Positions 48,190 through 63,100 of a stretch of 64,000 nucleotides of DNA are shown here, in pieces (the stretch's first letter is position 1; each line of letters opens with the position of its first letter). The DNA lies in contig CM035359.1 of NCBI GenBank assembly GCA_020137815.1, forward strand, positions 3,113,561 to 3,177,560, given 5' to 3'. The notes below the pieces were generated by a model. That model was not told where the DNA came from. It saw nothing but the letters and a program-made list of their open reading frames with translations, and did not search any database. This DNA is from Hormiphora californensis (lineage: Eukaryota; Ctenophora; Tentaculata; Cydippida; Pleurobrachiidae). The position numbers were made by a program, and so were the translations under genes.

Positions 48190-51100
48190 ATGATGTTTCG
48201 TCAGCTGGTAGCAGTTATGGTTCTACTCGCACCCACAATCGTGGTTTCAAGTAAGAGATGATAGCAAATATATATAAATATTGTATTAAAAAGCTGAATT
48301 AATGTCTTCACTGGCTGTTGCCTTTTAGTATCCTTGATATTGTATAAATCTTCTTAGCCCCTTGTTCAGCAGATTAAAATATCCAACAAACAAATCAACA
48401 CCTTAAGAATACGATTTGTATTTCTATAGAAATTATAATTAACTGTTTTATCGAAAGCTGGAGTATTTATATATGTAGCATTAGCAGTGTTTTGAATACA
48501 GCTTATAATATTCTAATCTTGTGCATACTCCTTAGCTAATACATAAGTGATGTGATTCGAACCCCGATACTTTCAATGAAAATGATAAAATGATATTTTA
48601 TCATTTTCATTATCAAAACCTCAATGTTTATAAAACTAGTTCTAAAATCCTCCATGAACTTGGAGATACGATGGTGCCCTCATATCATTAACTTTAAAAA
48701 AGAAAGAGACTGAGAGCCATGGGCGTGACCAGTGACCACTGGCCAAGATAAGCTTTCGAACGATTATGCCGAAGTCATATCACCGCTTTATCGTGAAATT
48801 TGAATAAGAAAAAGATTATAGTGCCTTGTACGTGAGTGCCACTCACCAAGATAATAGCCATGTCTACATGAGACCCGTACAGTAACATTTCAGACAGCAT
48901 TTTAATGGTAGCTAATAGACATGATATTATAGAGTGCGATAGTGAGTTATAGATCAGTGAGTGAAATCATACCATACAAATTTATCTGGCAATGCTTTTC
49001 CTGGATAGTCCGAAAGTAAATAAAGTTTAGTATTATATTATAGTACCATAATTATAGTAGTGCGTATTACGAACACGTGATGATCATGACATCTCCAAAA
49101 GCATTTTCAGTAATGCATAAATCCAAATAGTAACACACCTATCAAACCAAGCCCAGCAAAAAAGCCGAGCCAGCAAAAAGCCTCTCTAAATATTATCTCT
49201 ATCTCTCCGCTGAGCCAGCAAAAAGCCTCTCTTAACATTATCTCTATCTCTCTCTCTCCGCTGTTAAAGCATCACTTTACTAACGACTCCCCAGCTCTTG
49301 ACTTTCCAGATTTCTGCGAGGTTTTCGTTCTACCAATAACAACAACTCTGGTAGCTTTCTACGACAAATCGGCAAGCTTTCAGGTAACATATGTTCTTCG
49401 ATAAATATACAGGAACTGACCGACACAAGTAAACAACCAATCGTTATTTAGGTCGCGTCACTGCAGTTATCAGCCAATCAGGGACCAGTATTTCCTGATT
49501 GGGTCGGTTCCTGTATATAATTCGATTTAACTTAAAAGCAGTTTTATTAAACTTTATAACAATAGCATATTATATTAGCTGCACTAATCGATTTCTATTA
49601 TTATGGAGGCTTTTAGCAGGTCTGGGCTTATTCTTAAAAGCTTTCTACACTGTACCGTATCCCTTTTAGAGGGAAAAAAACTTTTCTTGGAAATGGAAGG
49701 AAACGAAACCTTTAAATTATATTATATGGACAATAGCTAACGAACAATGTCCGACTAATGGGAAAAGGTACTATGCAGTCAATCGCCTTGGGGGAGACCG
49801 GTAACGCGATATTTAAGCAATTCATACTTGTAAATGTTACAATTGTTTAGGAACTCTTTTGCTCAATTATATAACTCCAACAAAACGTGCCATACAACGC
49901 GATACCAGCTGTAACGCAGTAACGCAGTGAGCCAGGCTGAAAATATAAGTGCCAGCTGTTTATACGCCTAAACTGTGCAGATTGCAATAAAACACAAGTA
50001 TTACTGATAGATTCGAACCCAGTGGAGTCTCTAATTGGTAGCACCATCACATATGTAAACCTCAGAAAAGTGATTTTTTTACCCCCCCCCCCCTCTGGCC
50101 TTAAATAAGGACACACGAAACTGGGGGTTTGAGAACTTACCTCATATAACAACAGTCAACACGGGCCGTAGTATTATATGAGGTAACTCCAACCCCCCCG
50201 TATTTCCAACCACCCAGTCTACGACAAGCAATATCCTATTTTTTGCCTAGCTATAGACCCTGTTTCGCGTGACCCGCCCGCTCCTTTACATTAATGTAAA
50301 GGGAGGGATAGAAAAAATTATTATTTCGTTCAGGTGTTATACGTATACCCCCTTCGGCCTTCCCGAATCAGGAAATACTGGTCCCTGATTGGCTGATAAC
50401 GGTAACCAATCACGTGACCTAAATAACGAGTTATGATTGGTTGTTGACCTATCTATTTCGTTCAGGTGTACGTATACCCCCTTCCCGAGGACTGTACCGC
50501 AATTGACAGGAACAACATAACATGGGTCAAGGTAACAATCATTATATTCATAATTATGCAATATAACGGGTGATAATATTATACTATCTTTATATTCATC
50601 AATATGCAATATCTTAATATCTTTATATTCATCAATATGCAATACATGTGGAGCTTTGTGCTCCGTGTACGTGATTTGCTCGGTTGGGGTACTTATCGAA
50701 CAATAATTGACGAAGAATTCAGTTTTTTCACAAGTTAATATATTCTTTGAATTCTTTGAATTCTTTGAATTATGTGACATATTATATTATTTAGTAAAAA
50801 GAACGCCCAGCAAAAATGCATAACACAGAACTTTCATCAACTAAAACTATTTAGTGAGCCTCATGAAGAGGTAGATCCTCGAAACTTGGTGCGATAATAA
50901 TTCCCGTCAGGTTCATTTGTACAGCCCAGAGACAAAAATAAAAACTCTGACAATCAACACAGAAATTCTGAGAATAAAATGTGTTCAATATCAATGATGA
51001 GATCTTGTTCAGATATTTTTCTAATTTTCCTCCCTATTTAATCCTGAACAAGATCTCATCATTGATATTTAACCAAGCCATTCTTCCACAACCGTGATCT

Positions 51101-54100
51101 GCCCGCTGTATGTTTCCCCTTCACTGTTGTACAGTAGGGCGTGTATGTGTGAGAGAGTAAGTGAGATTAGCAGCCAGAGAAGATATTAAAAATCTTGTTC
51201 CGCTAAAATGTGTTCATTTAAGTTATAAAAACTATATAAAACCCCGTCAAGGCGTCACATAATTCGAGGATTTGATCTTTTATATCTGTGTTGCAGTAGA
51301 TATTTTATTCTCTGAATTTCTGTATCATGCAATACAATACAAAGAAATTCTGAGAATGAAATATAAACTTGAAGCTAACTCTGTGTGGGACTGTGGGAGC
51401 TTTATAAAGTTCAAAAGCTTCGATTACTATATTGAAGGTTGAATCTTCGAATAATGTATGTGCAGACTTTAAAGTGGTACCTAGCATATTATACATAAAA
51501 TGGTGACCTCCTATTTCTCGATTCTGTATAATAATACCCAACTTTTTAATACCAATATTGCTTATGCACTTCTCGATTAGGTTTCAGGGAGTCTCCCAAT
51601 CAGTCGGATTGAGATGTCATACAGCTCTGAAGACCTCCTGGCAACCTTGAAAATGCGGGCTCTGGAGGAAACTGACCTCGGATCGTACAGGTTATATAGA
51701 AACCAGGAACCGACCGACACAAGTAAACAACCAATCAGAACCCGTTATTTAGGTCACGTGACTGGTTATCAGCCAATCAGGGGCCAGTATTTCCTGATTC
51801 TGTCGGTTCCTGATTACTTCATTTGCAGGTCATTAATGGTGTGATATAAACTTCTTTGCTAAGTAGTTTACATCACACTATGTTGATTGACAACAAATCG
51901 CACCTGTAATGCGTCATATGGACAAGGAGAAATATCTATACAATATGTACTAGGTATAACTATATAGACTATACACTATACAGCTTAACATAACTAATAT
52001 AAAACGTACATTACAGGTGTGATGTCAACTACTTGGGAACGCTCTACCAGAGTTCAGCGATCCTCCTCGATCTGAGAAGTAAGTGTATACGGTAATGTGG
52101 GTTTTAAATGGTCTAGTATTGGGAGGGTGCAACATGACACAGATTTCTGTGAAGAGGATGTTCTGCAGAAGACGATAATTTATAAATGATCGTATTCTTT
52201 GTCATGTTGCACCCTCCCGCACAGCTGGTGTGAACAATGGAAACAACAAATTACTTGCCTAGCTAGACTGTGTTTACAAATGTAACAGTGGTCATCCGAC
52301 ATAATTGTCACAGCTCGACGAGAAATCCGACCTGATTCTCGACCTGGAATTATACGACGCGCATTCGTAGTGAGAGAGACGTAAAGACTAACGAGAGAGA
52401 AGAATTGAAGCGCGATAGCATTTGCTTACTGCGGCACATCTCTCTGATGCGCGGCGCATTCCAGGTCGGATTTCTCGTCGGATTATGTCGGATGACCACT
52501 GTAAAGGAGGTTTAGAACATAACAATTCAAATTACTACAATCCACCAGTCTCCACAACCCGATTCATAACATATGATAATATGTTATGTTCATATTATGT
52601 TCATATGTATATAACTTCCCTTCAGCTAAACCGGAGGTTGTTCCCGTTGAGAGTACGGTGACGGGATTATTGGGAAGTCAGGTGTCCCTAAATGTGTCAA
52701 TTACCGCTGACCCTATCGCCACAACCGACCAAATTGTTTGGTAAGTAATATATGTCCCTAAACGTATCAATTACCGCTGACCCTATCGCCACAACCGACC
52801 AAATTGTTTGGTAAGTAATAAACGTGTCAATTACAGCTGACCCTATCGCTACAACCAACCAAATTGTTTGGTAGGTTTTTTATACGAATTAGTTACCTTT
52901 TACCCCAATATTTTGGAGTAAGAATATCTAACTTGAATACATACAGGGGGACACTAAAAATTGACTGGGACGACGATCGATTTACCATTGCTGATGATGC
53001 TCTCTCTCTGACAATCGACAACATTTCAAAGAGTGATAGTGAAGGGTACTTTAGCTGTGAAGTCAGGACGGATTATGCTAGCGACAGGGCCTACCTTCGA
53101 ATTATTGTCGTTGGTAAGTTATAGGATTAGGTGCTCTAGAAAATCAATAAGCTTAATCTTCGATCTTTTTCTGAAATGCTAAATCTTGGTAAGTAGCTAT
53201 TGAAATCTGAAATGCTAAATCTTCAAGGACGGATTTTAATTCATTGCAGAATTAGAATAAAATGAACCAGGAAAGACCCAAAATATCATTTCGTTTCTTC
53301 TGAGCCTTATAAAAGGTTGACAAGATACCTGAAAAAATAAGATAGAAGAAAAGTTTTAGGTATCTTGTCGTGTTTTAACTCTTAGTTTTAGTATCTTGTA
53401 TCCACCTAGATAAAGATAAGTTGAACAGCTTTTATAGACACACGTTGATCATCTTCATCATTGCCTATCTACTTTATCTTAATCGAAAATATTAAAGTTT
53501 TCACTCAAGGATTACCTAGATAATTTTTAAGAAAAGTTTGAAAAAGTTACCCTATTGTACTTACTATATCGGGAAAATTTAATTTCGTACTTTGAAGTCC
53601 AAGGGATCTCAAGCACTACAATCAGAGATATATTTCCTCCCTAATATGGAGGAAATATATCTCTGATTATAGTGCTTGGGATCCCTTGGACAATTAAAAT
53701 TTCTAGTTGGGATGACTGATCCCCCTCGAGCAAAGCTAGCTGCATTAGCAATCTAAGACAATTCAGCCGTTTTTAATTCAAGATTAATCTTGAATCATGG
53801 ACTGGTGCGCCGGACTAAACATATTGCAAGACCTGTTCAATCTAATCTCCGAAAGAGGTTACCACTAAATAGTAGTACAGTCGGAGCCCGGTTTACCGGA
53901 CCCCGATTTACCGGAACCCCTATTTACCGGGAGGATAAACTTCCCCCGATACAGGAAATTAACGGTATTTGACCTCGACATACCGGGCACCCCGATTTAC
54001 CGGGCAAAACCCTTTCCCCCGAGCATCCCGGTAAATCGGGGTCCGACTGTAATATATGGTTAACGTCATAATATGTAATTTTCGATGAGTATATTTAAGC

Positions 54101-57100
54101 AATCGTTAAATGATTCCACCGAAAGAAATTCCCTTCGTATTATATTAGAAAGGATTATTCGGCTGCAGCTGACGTCGTGATACTATTGAGTAGTAGACTT
54201 TGCAGTTCATAATAGCTTTCAAATGGACAATATTATACTGCTGTTTTGAGCAATTGGTTGTTCCAGAACCCTGAAGAATCCTGCTACTAAGTGCAATCAG
54301 CACTACTGCATATACTAATCACCCTCCCCATTCTAGTATGATCCCCGGCCCCCTATTTAGATAATCGCACCCCTCCCCTTTGTAGTAAGGGGGGTGGAGG
54401 AGCATCGGGAGGTCAATAAACACACACGCACGTGTGATCCCACTATATCTCGCCAGTACCCCGCCGCGGTGATTAGCTAAATTGCGAGCTTGCTCAATGT
54501 GCGTGTGTGTTTAAGTTAATGACACCGCCCTCTCCCCTTTTAGAGATGTACGTGCATGTGTTAACTAGCCCCTTTAAGTTAATGATACCGCCCTCTCCCC
54601 TTTTAGAGATCCCGTCCGTTACAATAGTAGGGGAATCGACACTATTCACGGACCTCACCCTATCCTGTAATATCATGGCGGGGGATCCAGAACCTTCCAT
54701 ACAGTGGACATGGCAAATAGCTGGGGATAACGAGGATATAACTGATCCTGTACTGGTAATTATAGAACAAGATTAATTGCATTATGTTCTAACATACTGT
54801 ATTGGTAATAACAGAAGAATTGTGTCGGACACCCCGGTTTACCGGGATGCTTGAGAGAAAGGGTTTTGTCCGGCAATTAACCGGGATCCGACTGTTTAGG
54901 ATAACCTGCATAGTAAAACAGTTAACAAATAAAACCACCGTGTTTACATGTTGTTCAACACTAGAGGCCGCCGGTATTCTCTACTCTATCTACTAAGCAT
55001 AGTAAAACCTCAATGTTTTTCGAGTGAAAATGGTGTTGACACTCAACAAATAATAACCAAGAGATATATTTCTAATATTGATTAACACCTAGGGAGCTGA
55101 TGGGACCACTCTAACAATAACTCAGCCGGGACTCTACAGCTGTAACGCAAGCAACACTGCAGGCTTCGTTACAGCCCAACACACCGTGGCTCAAGGAAGT
55201 AAGATGATTATTTTGTCTAACCCATATCATATGGGGTGACAGTGCAGCTGAGAAATTTCCTGGAATACTCACTGATCCCCTGTCAGAGCCCCCCTGTCAG
55301 AGCATTGGCCTGACCCCATTCTCAGCAGAGCGCGCGAGAACTGTGCAGGTCAGAGCATTGGCCTGACAGCTGATCCCTTTAATTGAGTTCTTCTTGAGTA
55401 TAACAGCTGAGAAATTTCTTGGAATATTCGCTCCCTTAAATTGAGTTCTTCTTAACCCTTTAAGGGCGAGAAGGATTGGCTCGATAGATTTTTCTAATTT
55501 TTCGTTTATAAGTAGATATTATTACCACAAACTACCTCGAAAAAGAAATTTGAAGTTTCGACATGTAGTTTTTGCTGGGCCCACTGTGTCATATATGACT
55601 CTATCGTCCGTAAGGGAATTCTAGTAACAAATGTCATTTGTGCAAAAGTATGGGTCCAATAGTCAAATTTTATGCTTTGAGGCAGTCTATAGCTATAATT
55701 TCTACAATCTTGAACGGTTTTTACTAGAAAAATACCCCAAATTCTACATTTTGTATCATATATGACTCTATCGTCCCGATTGGTAAATTCTCCAAAAACA
55801 TCCATAACTCGGGCTAGAAAAGGAGCTAAGAGTCAAATCAAGGCACTAAACTGTGTAGAATCATCGCATTAGTGGGGGTAGAGCACATATTTAGGTCGCT
55901 ATCTTGCCCCCTAATTGAGATAATTGGATAAATAGCCAATTATCTGTCCCGCGCATGCTAATAAATGAAACTTTGCTTTGAGAAGGAGTTATGAGGCAAA
56001 TGGGGGCACTAAAATGTGTAGAATCATCACATTAGTGGGGTTAGAGCACATATTTAGGTCTCTATCTGGACCCCTAATTGAGATAATTTGATAATTAGCT
56101 AATTTGTTGCCCTCCAGCACTAAAAAATTAAATTTGGCGGAGTATACAAGACAAATGGGGGCACTAAAATGTGTAAAATCGTCGCCTTAGTAGGGGCAGA
56201 GCACATAGCTGAGTTTCTATTCCCGCTCCTAATTGAGATAATTGGATAATTAGCTAATTGACGGTTGCATAATGCCCCCTTTTCACCATATACCGTGGTT
56301 TCTGGCTAATCCTGAGCTCTTTTGTTCAATCTAAGGATCTTTTGGCATCCCTTTACTCCATTTGTATCACCTTTGACTCGTTTTACACAATAATATAGCA
56401 CTCTATACAACCCTAGACGCCGACTTCAGCTCTGTACACCCCCCTTGCTTCATCCTACTCCTAGCTAGACCTCTCATACACCATACTAAACGCCTTCTAC
56501 AGATCTTCTTTATTTCCGATGGAGTTCATGAGAAGTTTTCTTAGTGACAAATGAGATTGTGAGAGTGATGAGGAGAAATTATGTAGGAGGAATCTAAACT
56601 GTGCGTCCAATAATAAAATGGGAAACTGTAGTACATTAGGGGTTGAACGTCTTGTAGGAGCAATAGGATATCCCAAAAAAAATCGGTTAGGAAGGTGTAT
56701 GGATCTCGAAATTATGAGAGGTCTAGGATTAAGCAAGAGGGTTCTAAAGAGCTGAAGGCGGTGTCTAGGGTTGTATAAAGTTCTATATATAGAACTTTAT
56801 TAGTGTGTAAAACGAGTCAAAGGTGATACAAATGGGTAAAGGGATGCTAGAAGGGCCTTAGATTGAACAAAAGAGCTCAGGATTAGCCAGAAACCACGGT
56901 TTATGGTGAAAAGGGGGCATTATGCAACCGTCAATTAGCTAATTATCCAGTTATCTCAATTAGGAGCGGGAATAGAAACTCAGCTATGTGCTCTGCCTCT
57001 ACTAAGGCGACGATTTTACACATTTTAGTGCCCCTATCTGTCTTGTATACTCCGCCAAATTTAATTTTTAGCGCTGGAGGGCAACTAATTAGCTAATTAT

Positions 57101-60100
57101 CCAATTATCTCAATTAGGGGTCCAGATAGAGACCTAAATATGTGCTCTAACCCCACTAATGTGATGATTCTACACATTTTATTGCCCCCATTTGCCTCAT
57201 AACTCCTTCCCAAAGCAAAGTTTCATTTATTAGCATGTGCGGGACAGATAATTGGCTATAAATTATCCAATTATCTCAATTAGGGGGCAAGATAACGACC
57301 TAAATATGTGCTCTACCCCCACTAATGCGATGATTCTACACAGTTTAGTGCCCTGATTTGACTCTTAGCTCCTTTTCTAGCCCGAGTTATGGATGTTTTT
57401 GGAGAATTTACCAGTTGGGACGATAGAGTCATATATGATACAAAATGTAGAATTTGGGGTATTTTTCTAGTAAAAACCGTTCAAGATTGTAGAAATTATA
57501 GCTATAGACTGCCTCAAAGCATAAAATTTGACTATTGGACCCATGCTTTTGCACAAATGACACTTGTTACTAGAATTCCCTTACGGACGATAGAGTCATA
57601 TATGATACAACGACTAAAACGTTAATAACTCATTCAATTTTCAATATTTTTTGATGCGGTTTTTTTGCATTCGATTTGTTATGTCAAGTAGTTTTATCCC
57701 TTCAAAGGATTATTTGTGCCCCTCAAAAGCAAAAATTTGAGAGGGGTTTTTAAAAAAAGGCCTAAATTAGCCTCCCGAGAAGGGCCATAAAAAAATTTCT
57801 TTGATTTTCCGAGCAGATTTGGACGTGGTTTTGGGTTCAAAATCCCTAAAACTAGCTTGTGACAAAAAATTAGCCACCTAGACATCATGTAGCGCCTTCC
57901 AGACGGTCTAGAATGGACCGTGTCATATATTTGGTAACGAAGTTACCCCTCCCTTGCCGGCGCGGCGTGCGAAGCACGCCAAACGAAGGCCGCGAAGCGG
58001 CCTGAGTAGGGGTAACAAACCCGCTTTGATTCACTTCAAAAATTAATAGCTCCTCAACCACTCAATGAAAATGCACCAAATTTTGGTATTCCCCACCAAA
58101 TTGTCTGAAAATTATAATTCTGTACTCATATTTAAAAAATTATCCCCGGAACCTTGGTTTTGAAATCAGTTTTGTGTTAATGATGAAAAAAATTTTTGAA
58201 AAAGTAGGTCAGGTATGCTTAACATCATATCAAAGATCGTGGCAAAGTTTGAAGTTTCTATCTTGAAAGGTCTGGCCATCAAAATTAAAAAGGTCTTGAA
58301 GTTGAACCATTTGTACAAAACATGTTGTAACTCAGCTTCTACTTTGCCAAATTAAACCTGGTTTGAAACACTGAACTGCTAATCTATCCCTCCGAATACG
58401 GACGAAGTTTGAAACCGCCAGCTCTATTGGCCGCTCTGCAATACTTGTTTGTGTCAAAGAAATCAGGAAAGTAACGAGATTTGGTCTCGGTGTGGCCCTG
58501 TGCGCGGCTCAAACCCCTTAGCTAGAACTATGTAGTGTAGACTACAACTTTTCAGTGCTCAGTATAACGTTTTGGGCGCGCTATAAAAATAGGGCAAGCC
58601 CTTCTGATACCTCTAAACAGAGTGTGAGGTGTCTTCGATACCAAGTCATATATGACCTATCGCCCTCAAAGGGTTAAACTGTAGCTGACCTGTGATATGA
58701 ATATGTGATATGAATATGTGGATATAAATAATTGTTATGCAAGCTGCAGTCAACTGTCAAATAAGCTGAAAATTATGCACCCTTGTGATCTTTCAATCCT
58801 TTCAACTTATAAAAAACTACTTTATGTTCTTTTTTATTTAATTTATTACAGTTTTTTATTTTATTTTATTTTATTTTTATTTAATTTATTACAGTTTTAT
58901 CATTTACCAATTGTTAAGTGTCTACACGTATTTATATTCAGGCCGATGTTGGCCGCCACCCCTTTTTTTAAACTTGTTTTATCTTCGTAGGAGCACCTTC
59001 TATAACGGGCCTAAAGGAGCAGTACTACATTGCCCAGCTTTCATCTTCAGAGAGCCCTACTTTTCGGCTGAACTGCACCGTGTCCGGACTACCAAGCCCT
59101 ACAGTGGTGTGGATGAAACATGGTAAGTTAGTTTTATATCAGCGGGCTATCAGCCGATAATCTTCGGAAAAGTGTTAAAACGGAAAAACATATTGGGATA
59201 TTTTATGATTAGATCTAAGCAGTGAGCAAGAAGGGAAGAAATTAAAAAATAATGGGTTTGCCTCTTATAAGCTACCCTACATTTCAATATCTTCAGCTAA
59301 TCATGGTTTTAAACTTCTTATTTTCACAGGTCAAATTATCTCGACGACATCCTGGTTGGAGATACAACTTGAAAGCAACGAGGATTTGGGGGAGTATGTT
59401 TGCCAAGGAAATAATAGTGGAGGGAATATCGAAAAGAGCGTGACTCTTGGTATAGCGGGTAATTATTATTATAATTATTATTATAATTATATCACTATAT
59501 TTAGCACGCTCCAATGTTGGTGACATAGACACCGTGCGCGACCAAGATTGAGCTCACACACAGGTGTCTGCTCCGCCTCAAAAAGGGTCGTTTCTTTCAA
59601 CAAGGGATGTTGCACGCGATCCACTGGACCGATTTGCATCCGATTTGTCGCAAAAGACTACAAATGATCCTAATATACTGGAAAATACCCGAGAAGTTTG
59701 TCTGTCAACAGGAAGTGGGTCAAAATTGATACTGAAGTCAAACCTATAATCTGGCTTCCGAGAGTTTCTGCACTACGCCCATGCGATTTAGAAGATATTG
59801 GGAGATATGTTGATGCAATTAGCATCAGCTATTAATGCCGGGTATTTTCCAGTACTCACAAGAGTTCAACCTATCTTCTGATACCCTCAGATTCATTCTA
59901 CACCGTCTGGGAGTGGTGCAAAAAGGCTCGGAAGCCAGATTATAGATTTGACTTCAGTGTCAATTTTGACCCACTTCCTGTTGACAGACAAACTTCTCGG
60001 GTATTTTCCAGTAAACTAGGACCAATTTGTAGTCTTTTGCGACAAACCGGATGCAAATCGGTCCAGTGGATCACGTGCAATTTGGCTTGAAAGACACGAC

Positions 60101-63100
60101 CCTTTTTTAGGGGGCGGAGCGGACACCTATGTGCGAGCTCGATCTCGGTCGCCGTGCGACCTCGATCTCGCACGCACTAGGTGTCAATGTCACCAAGCTC
60201 CAATGGTTATCGTGTTGTATTAGACAGATGGAGAGATTGCTTTCTCGCTGCATTCTGCATGGACAACTTAATTGAAACAATGAAGTTATTTCAGGGAAAT
60301 TACATGGCAGTTCCGTCGATCATCGACAGATCATCAGAAAACGGCTCAAATTAATTTGTATAAAGTAGTGTTGAAAAGTTTAAGAAGTTGTCCATACTTA
60401 AGGCCAACAAAAAATGGAGTATAAGGCCGACATTTTAAGCGTGGCAACTTGATAAACTTGGGTTTATATAAGTCACGTGATCGTGTCACGTGACGTACGC
60501 GCGCCTCCCGAATATTGAAAACTGTCACGATCAAAAGATATAAAAATAGAGTGCGTTCTTCCACCGTTATAGCAGTCACATTAATTTATGAATATATGCC
60601 ATGTTAACCCACCGTACCCACGAGCATATTATGATTATAATAGAATATATTGTCAAGATAATGTATAGTCTGATTTTAAATAACTGTCGTTTTTTAGAGT
60701 TTTCAAATTTCTTTAAATGGCCATAAGTCCGGTTCCTGATGAGATAGAGACTTGAAATTTGGAGGTTACGAAGATCTTGCTAAGTTCTTCCGAACTTCCA
60801 AATTTCAAGTCTCTATCTTAGGAGGAATCGGAGATATGACACATTTTGTTATTTCAGGGGTGCGACAGTTTCAAAAAATCCGACTTTAATATGTTAAATA
60901 TAAGATATATATTATCATATGACAATAAAATGATAGCCCACCCACGAGCATATTAAAAGACTGCAAAACGTGTAAATAGCCATACGTCAGATAAGCTTAT
61001 CAGTTATCGGCATGTGTCAGCTTATATAAGCTGACACATGCAGATAAATGCAGATAAATGCGGATAAATACAGATAAATGAGGTAACCATAAACCCAATA
61101 CCTGTATATAAATGACATAATTTCCCTTTAATCAAATCCACAACCCAGCTATTTGAAGTGTGGTAATTATGTCTACCGTATAATCTGTTTCCATCATGTA
61201 ATGAACTAATGAAATATATTCATGATGTAATGAACTAATGAAATTCAATTTAGATGTTCCAAGTGTGGCGGTCTCAGTTGGAAGTGAAGAGTTGGAGGTT
61301 AACAGTGGAGCCAATGTCTCCCTCGCTTGCTCTGCAACAGGTCTACCCCTTGCAAACATCACATGGGTAAGTGATGTTGCTCGACCCTGTTTCACGTACC
61401 CCCCCCCCCCCCCCGCATATAAAATATGTAAAGGAGGGTTAGAACATTTAAAATTAAGGTGTTTTAGGTTGCTCGACCCTGTTTCACGCACCCCCCCCCC
61501 TGCACATAAAATGTGTAAAGGAGGATTAGAACAAGTTTTAAATTAGGCTGACGAACATCTCCTGGGTTTTTGAAGCTTACACGACAAATAAAGGTCGGCT
61601 AACAGACTCGAGAGGTTTGACTGTATTGTTAATGTAACAAACTATTTCCACAGGTTTCAACCCAAGACTCGGTGATATTATCTCATGACGCTACCCTCGA
61701 GCTAATTAACGTGACGTCATCGATAGAAAATTACACGTGTATCGCAGATAACGGGTTTTACACGTCCAACAAGACACTCACTATTTCAGCTTATGGTATA
61801 TCTTTACAAATAATGAATCGCTTGAATTTTCAATTGGAACTCATGATGGATACCAGTTCATGTGTTGATCGGACAAGTTCTATAACTTATCCAATCAACA
61901 TATGAACTGGTATATCCTTAACTATAAATTTGAATTTCCCAATAGTTGTCAAATTTGAATTTTGCCAAGAATCCCAAACCAAAGAATATTATATGTCTGA
62001 AGAATGAATTAATTCAAAATTTCAGATTTTCCTACGGCAGTGATTGTGGGTGGAAACACGACATTTGAGGTTTTCAGAGGGAACAACATCACTGTGGAAT
62101 GTACGGGAAAAGGACAGCCCCTTCCATCCACTTTGTGGATAAGCGACCAAGGTAATGATAACAGAACAGGGCCAGTGCAGACAAGCTGGCGCTGACACTG
62201 ATCCACATCAGAGCGGTATGCCTCAGACACAAGGTAATAATACATTTTTGGAGTAGCTTTACAGTGGCGACGCGAAGGAGATACACCATGGAAACTGTTG
62301 TATGTGACTCGAAACTCATATCGGAGTCAAGCTGAGTGCTCTCGAGATATAGAGCTTAGCTTGTACGGGGTGAAATATAGAAAGTTGTCAAAATTTATGA
62401 TTTGACAGTAATTAACGGCAAATTCTAATTTATTTGTCTCGCTAGACTTTCTAGAACTCTCTTCTTAGGAAGATTCATAACTTAAAGTTCAATGAAACGT
62501 TCTTATAAAGAAGAAAGTTAATAACTTTCTTCTTTATAGGAACGTTTCAATAAGAACCTTTCCGATGTCAGTATGGGAAACTCCTGAAAAACCGGAAAAA
62601 TAAGAAGAAAAGTTATCTTGTCCTAACCGACACATTGTTCAGCTGGTAGTGCAGCGGGAAGTACGTTACACTTGGCTGATCTAAGGGTGCGGGACAGTGG
62701 ACAATACACCTGTCGAAGGGAAAATGAGCATGGAGTTGCCGAGGTTGTGGTCCAGATTACAGTTCTCAGTAAGTGTACAGGCAGCCGGGACACCTTTTTA
62801 CAGTCGGACCCCCCGATTTACCGGGAGAATTTAAACTTCCCCCAATATAAGAAAATACAATTATTTGATTCCGATAAACATGCCCAGTATGCATGCCCAG
62901 TATATCCGGGCCAAATAACCCCCCGATTTACCTTTCCTCCGAGCATCCCGGTAAATCAGGGTATGACTGTATGATCAGTATAAGATTCTCAGATCCCACT
63001 ATAAAGTTGTAATTATGACCTTTTTCATCTATCTAGATTCTAGGTGGGCCATATATTCCCACCATGTATAATTAAGTTGTAAAATTATGACCTCTTTCAT

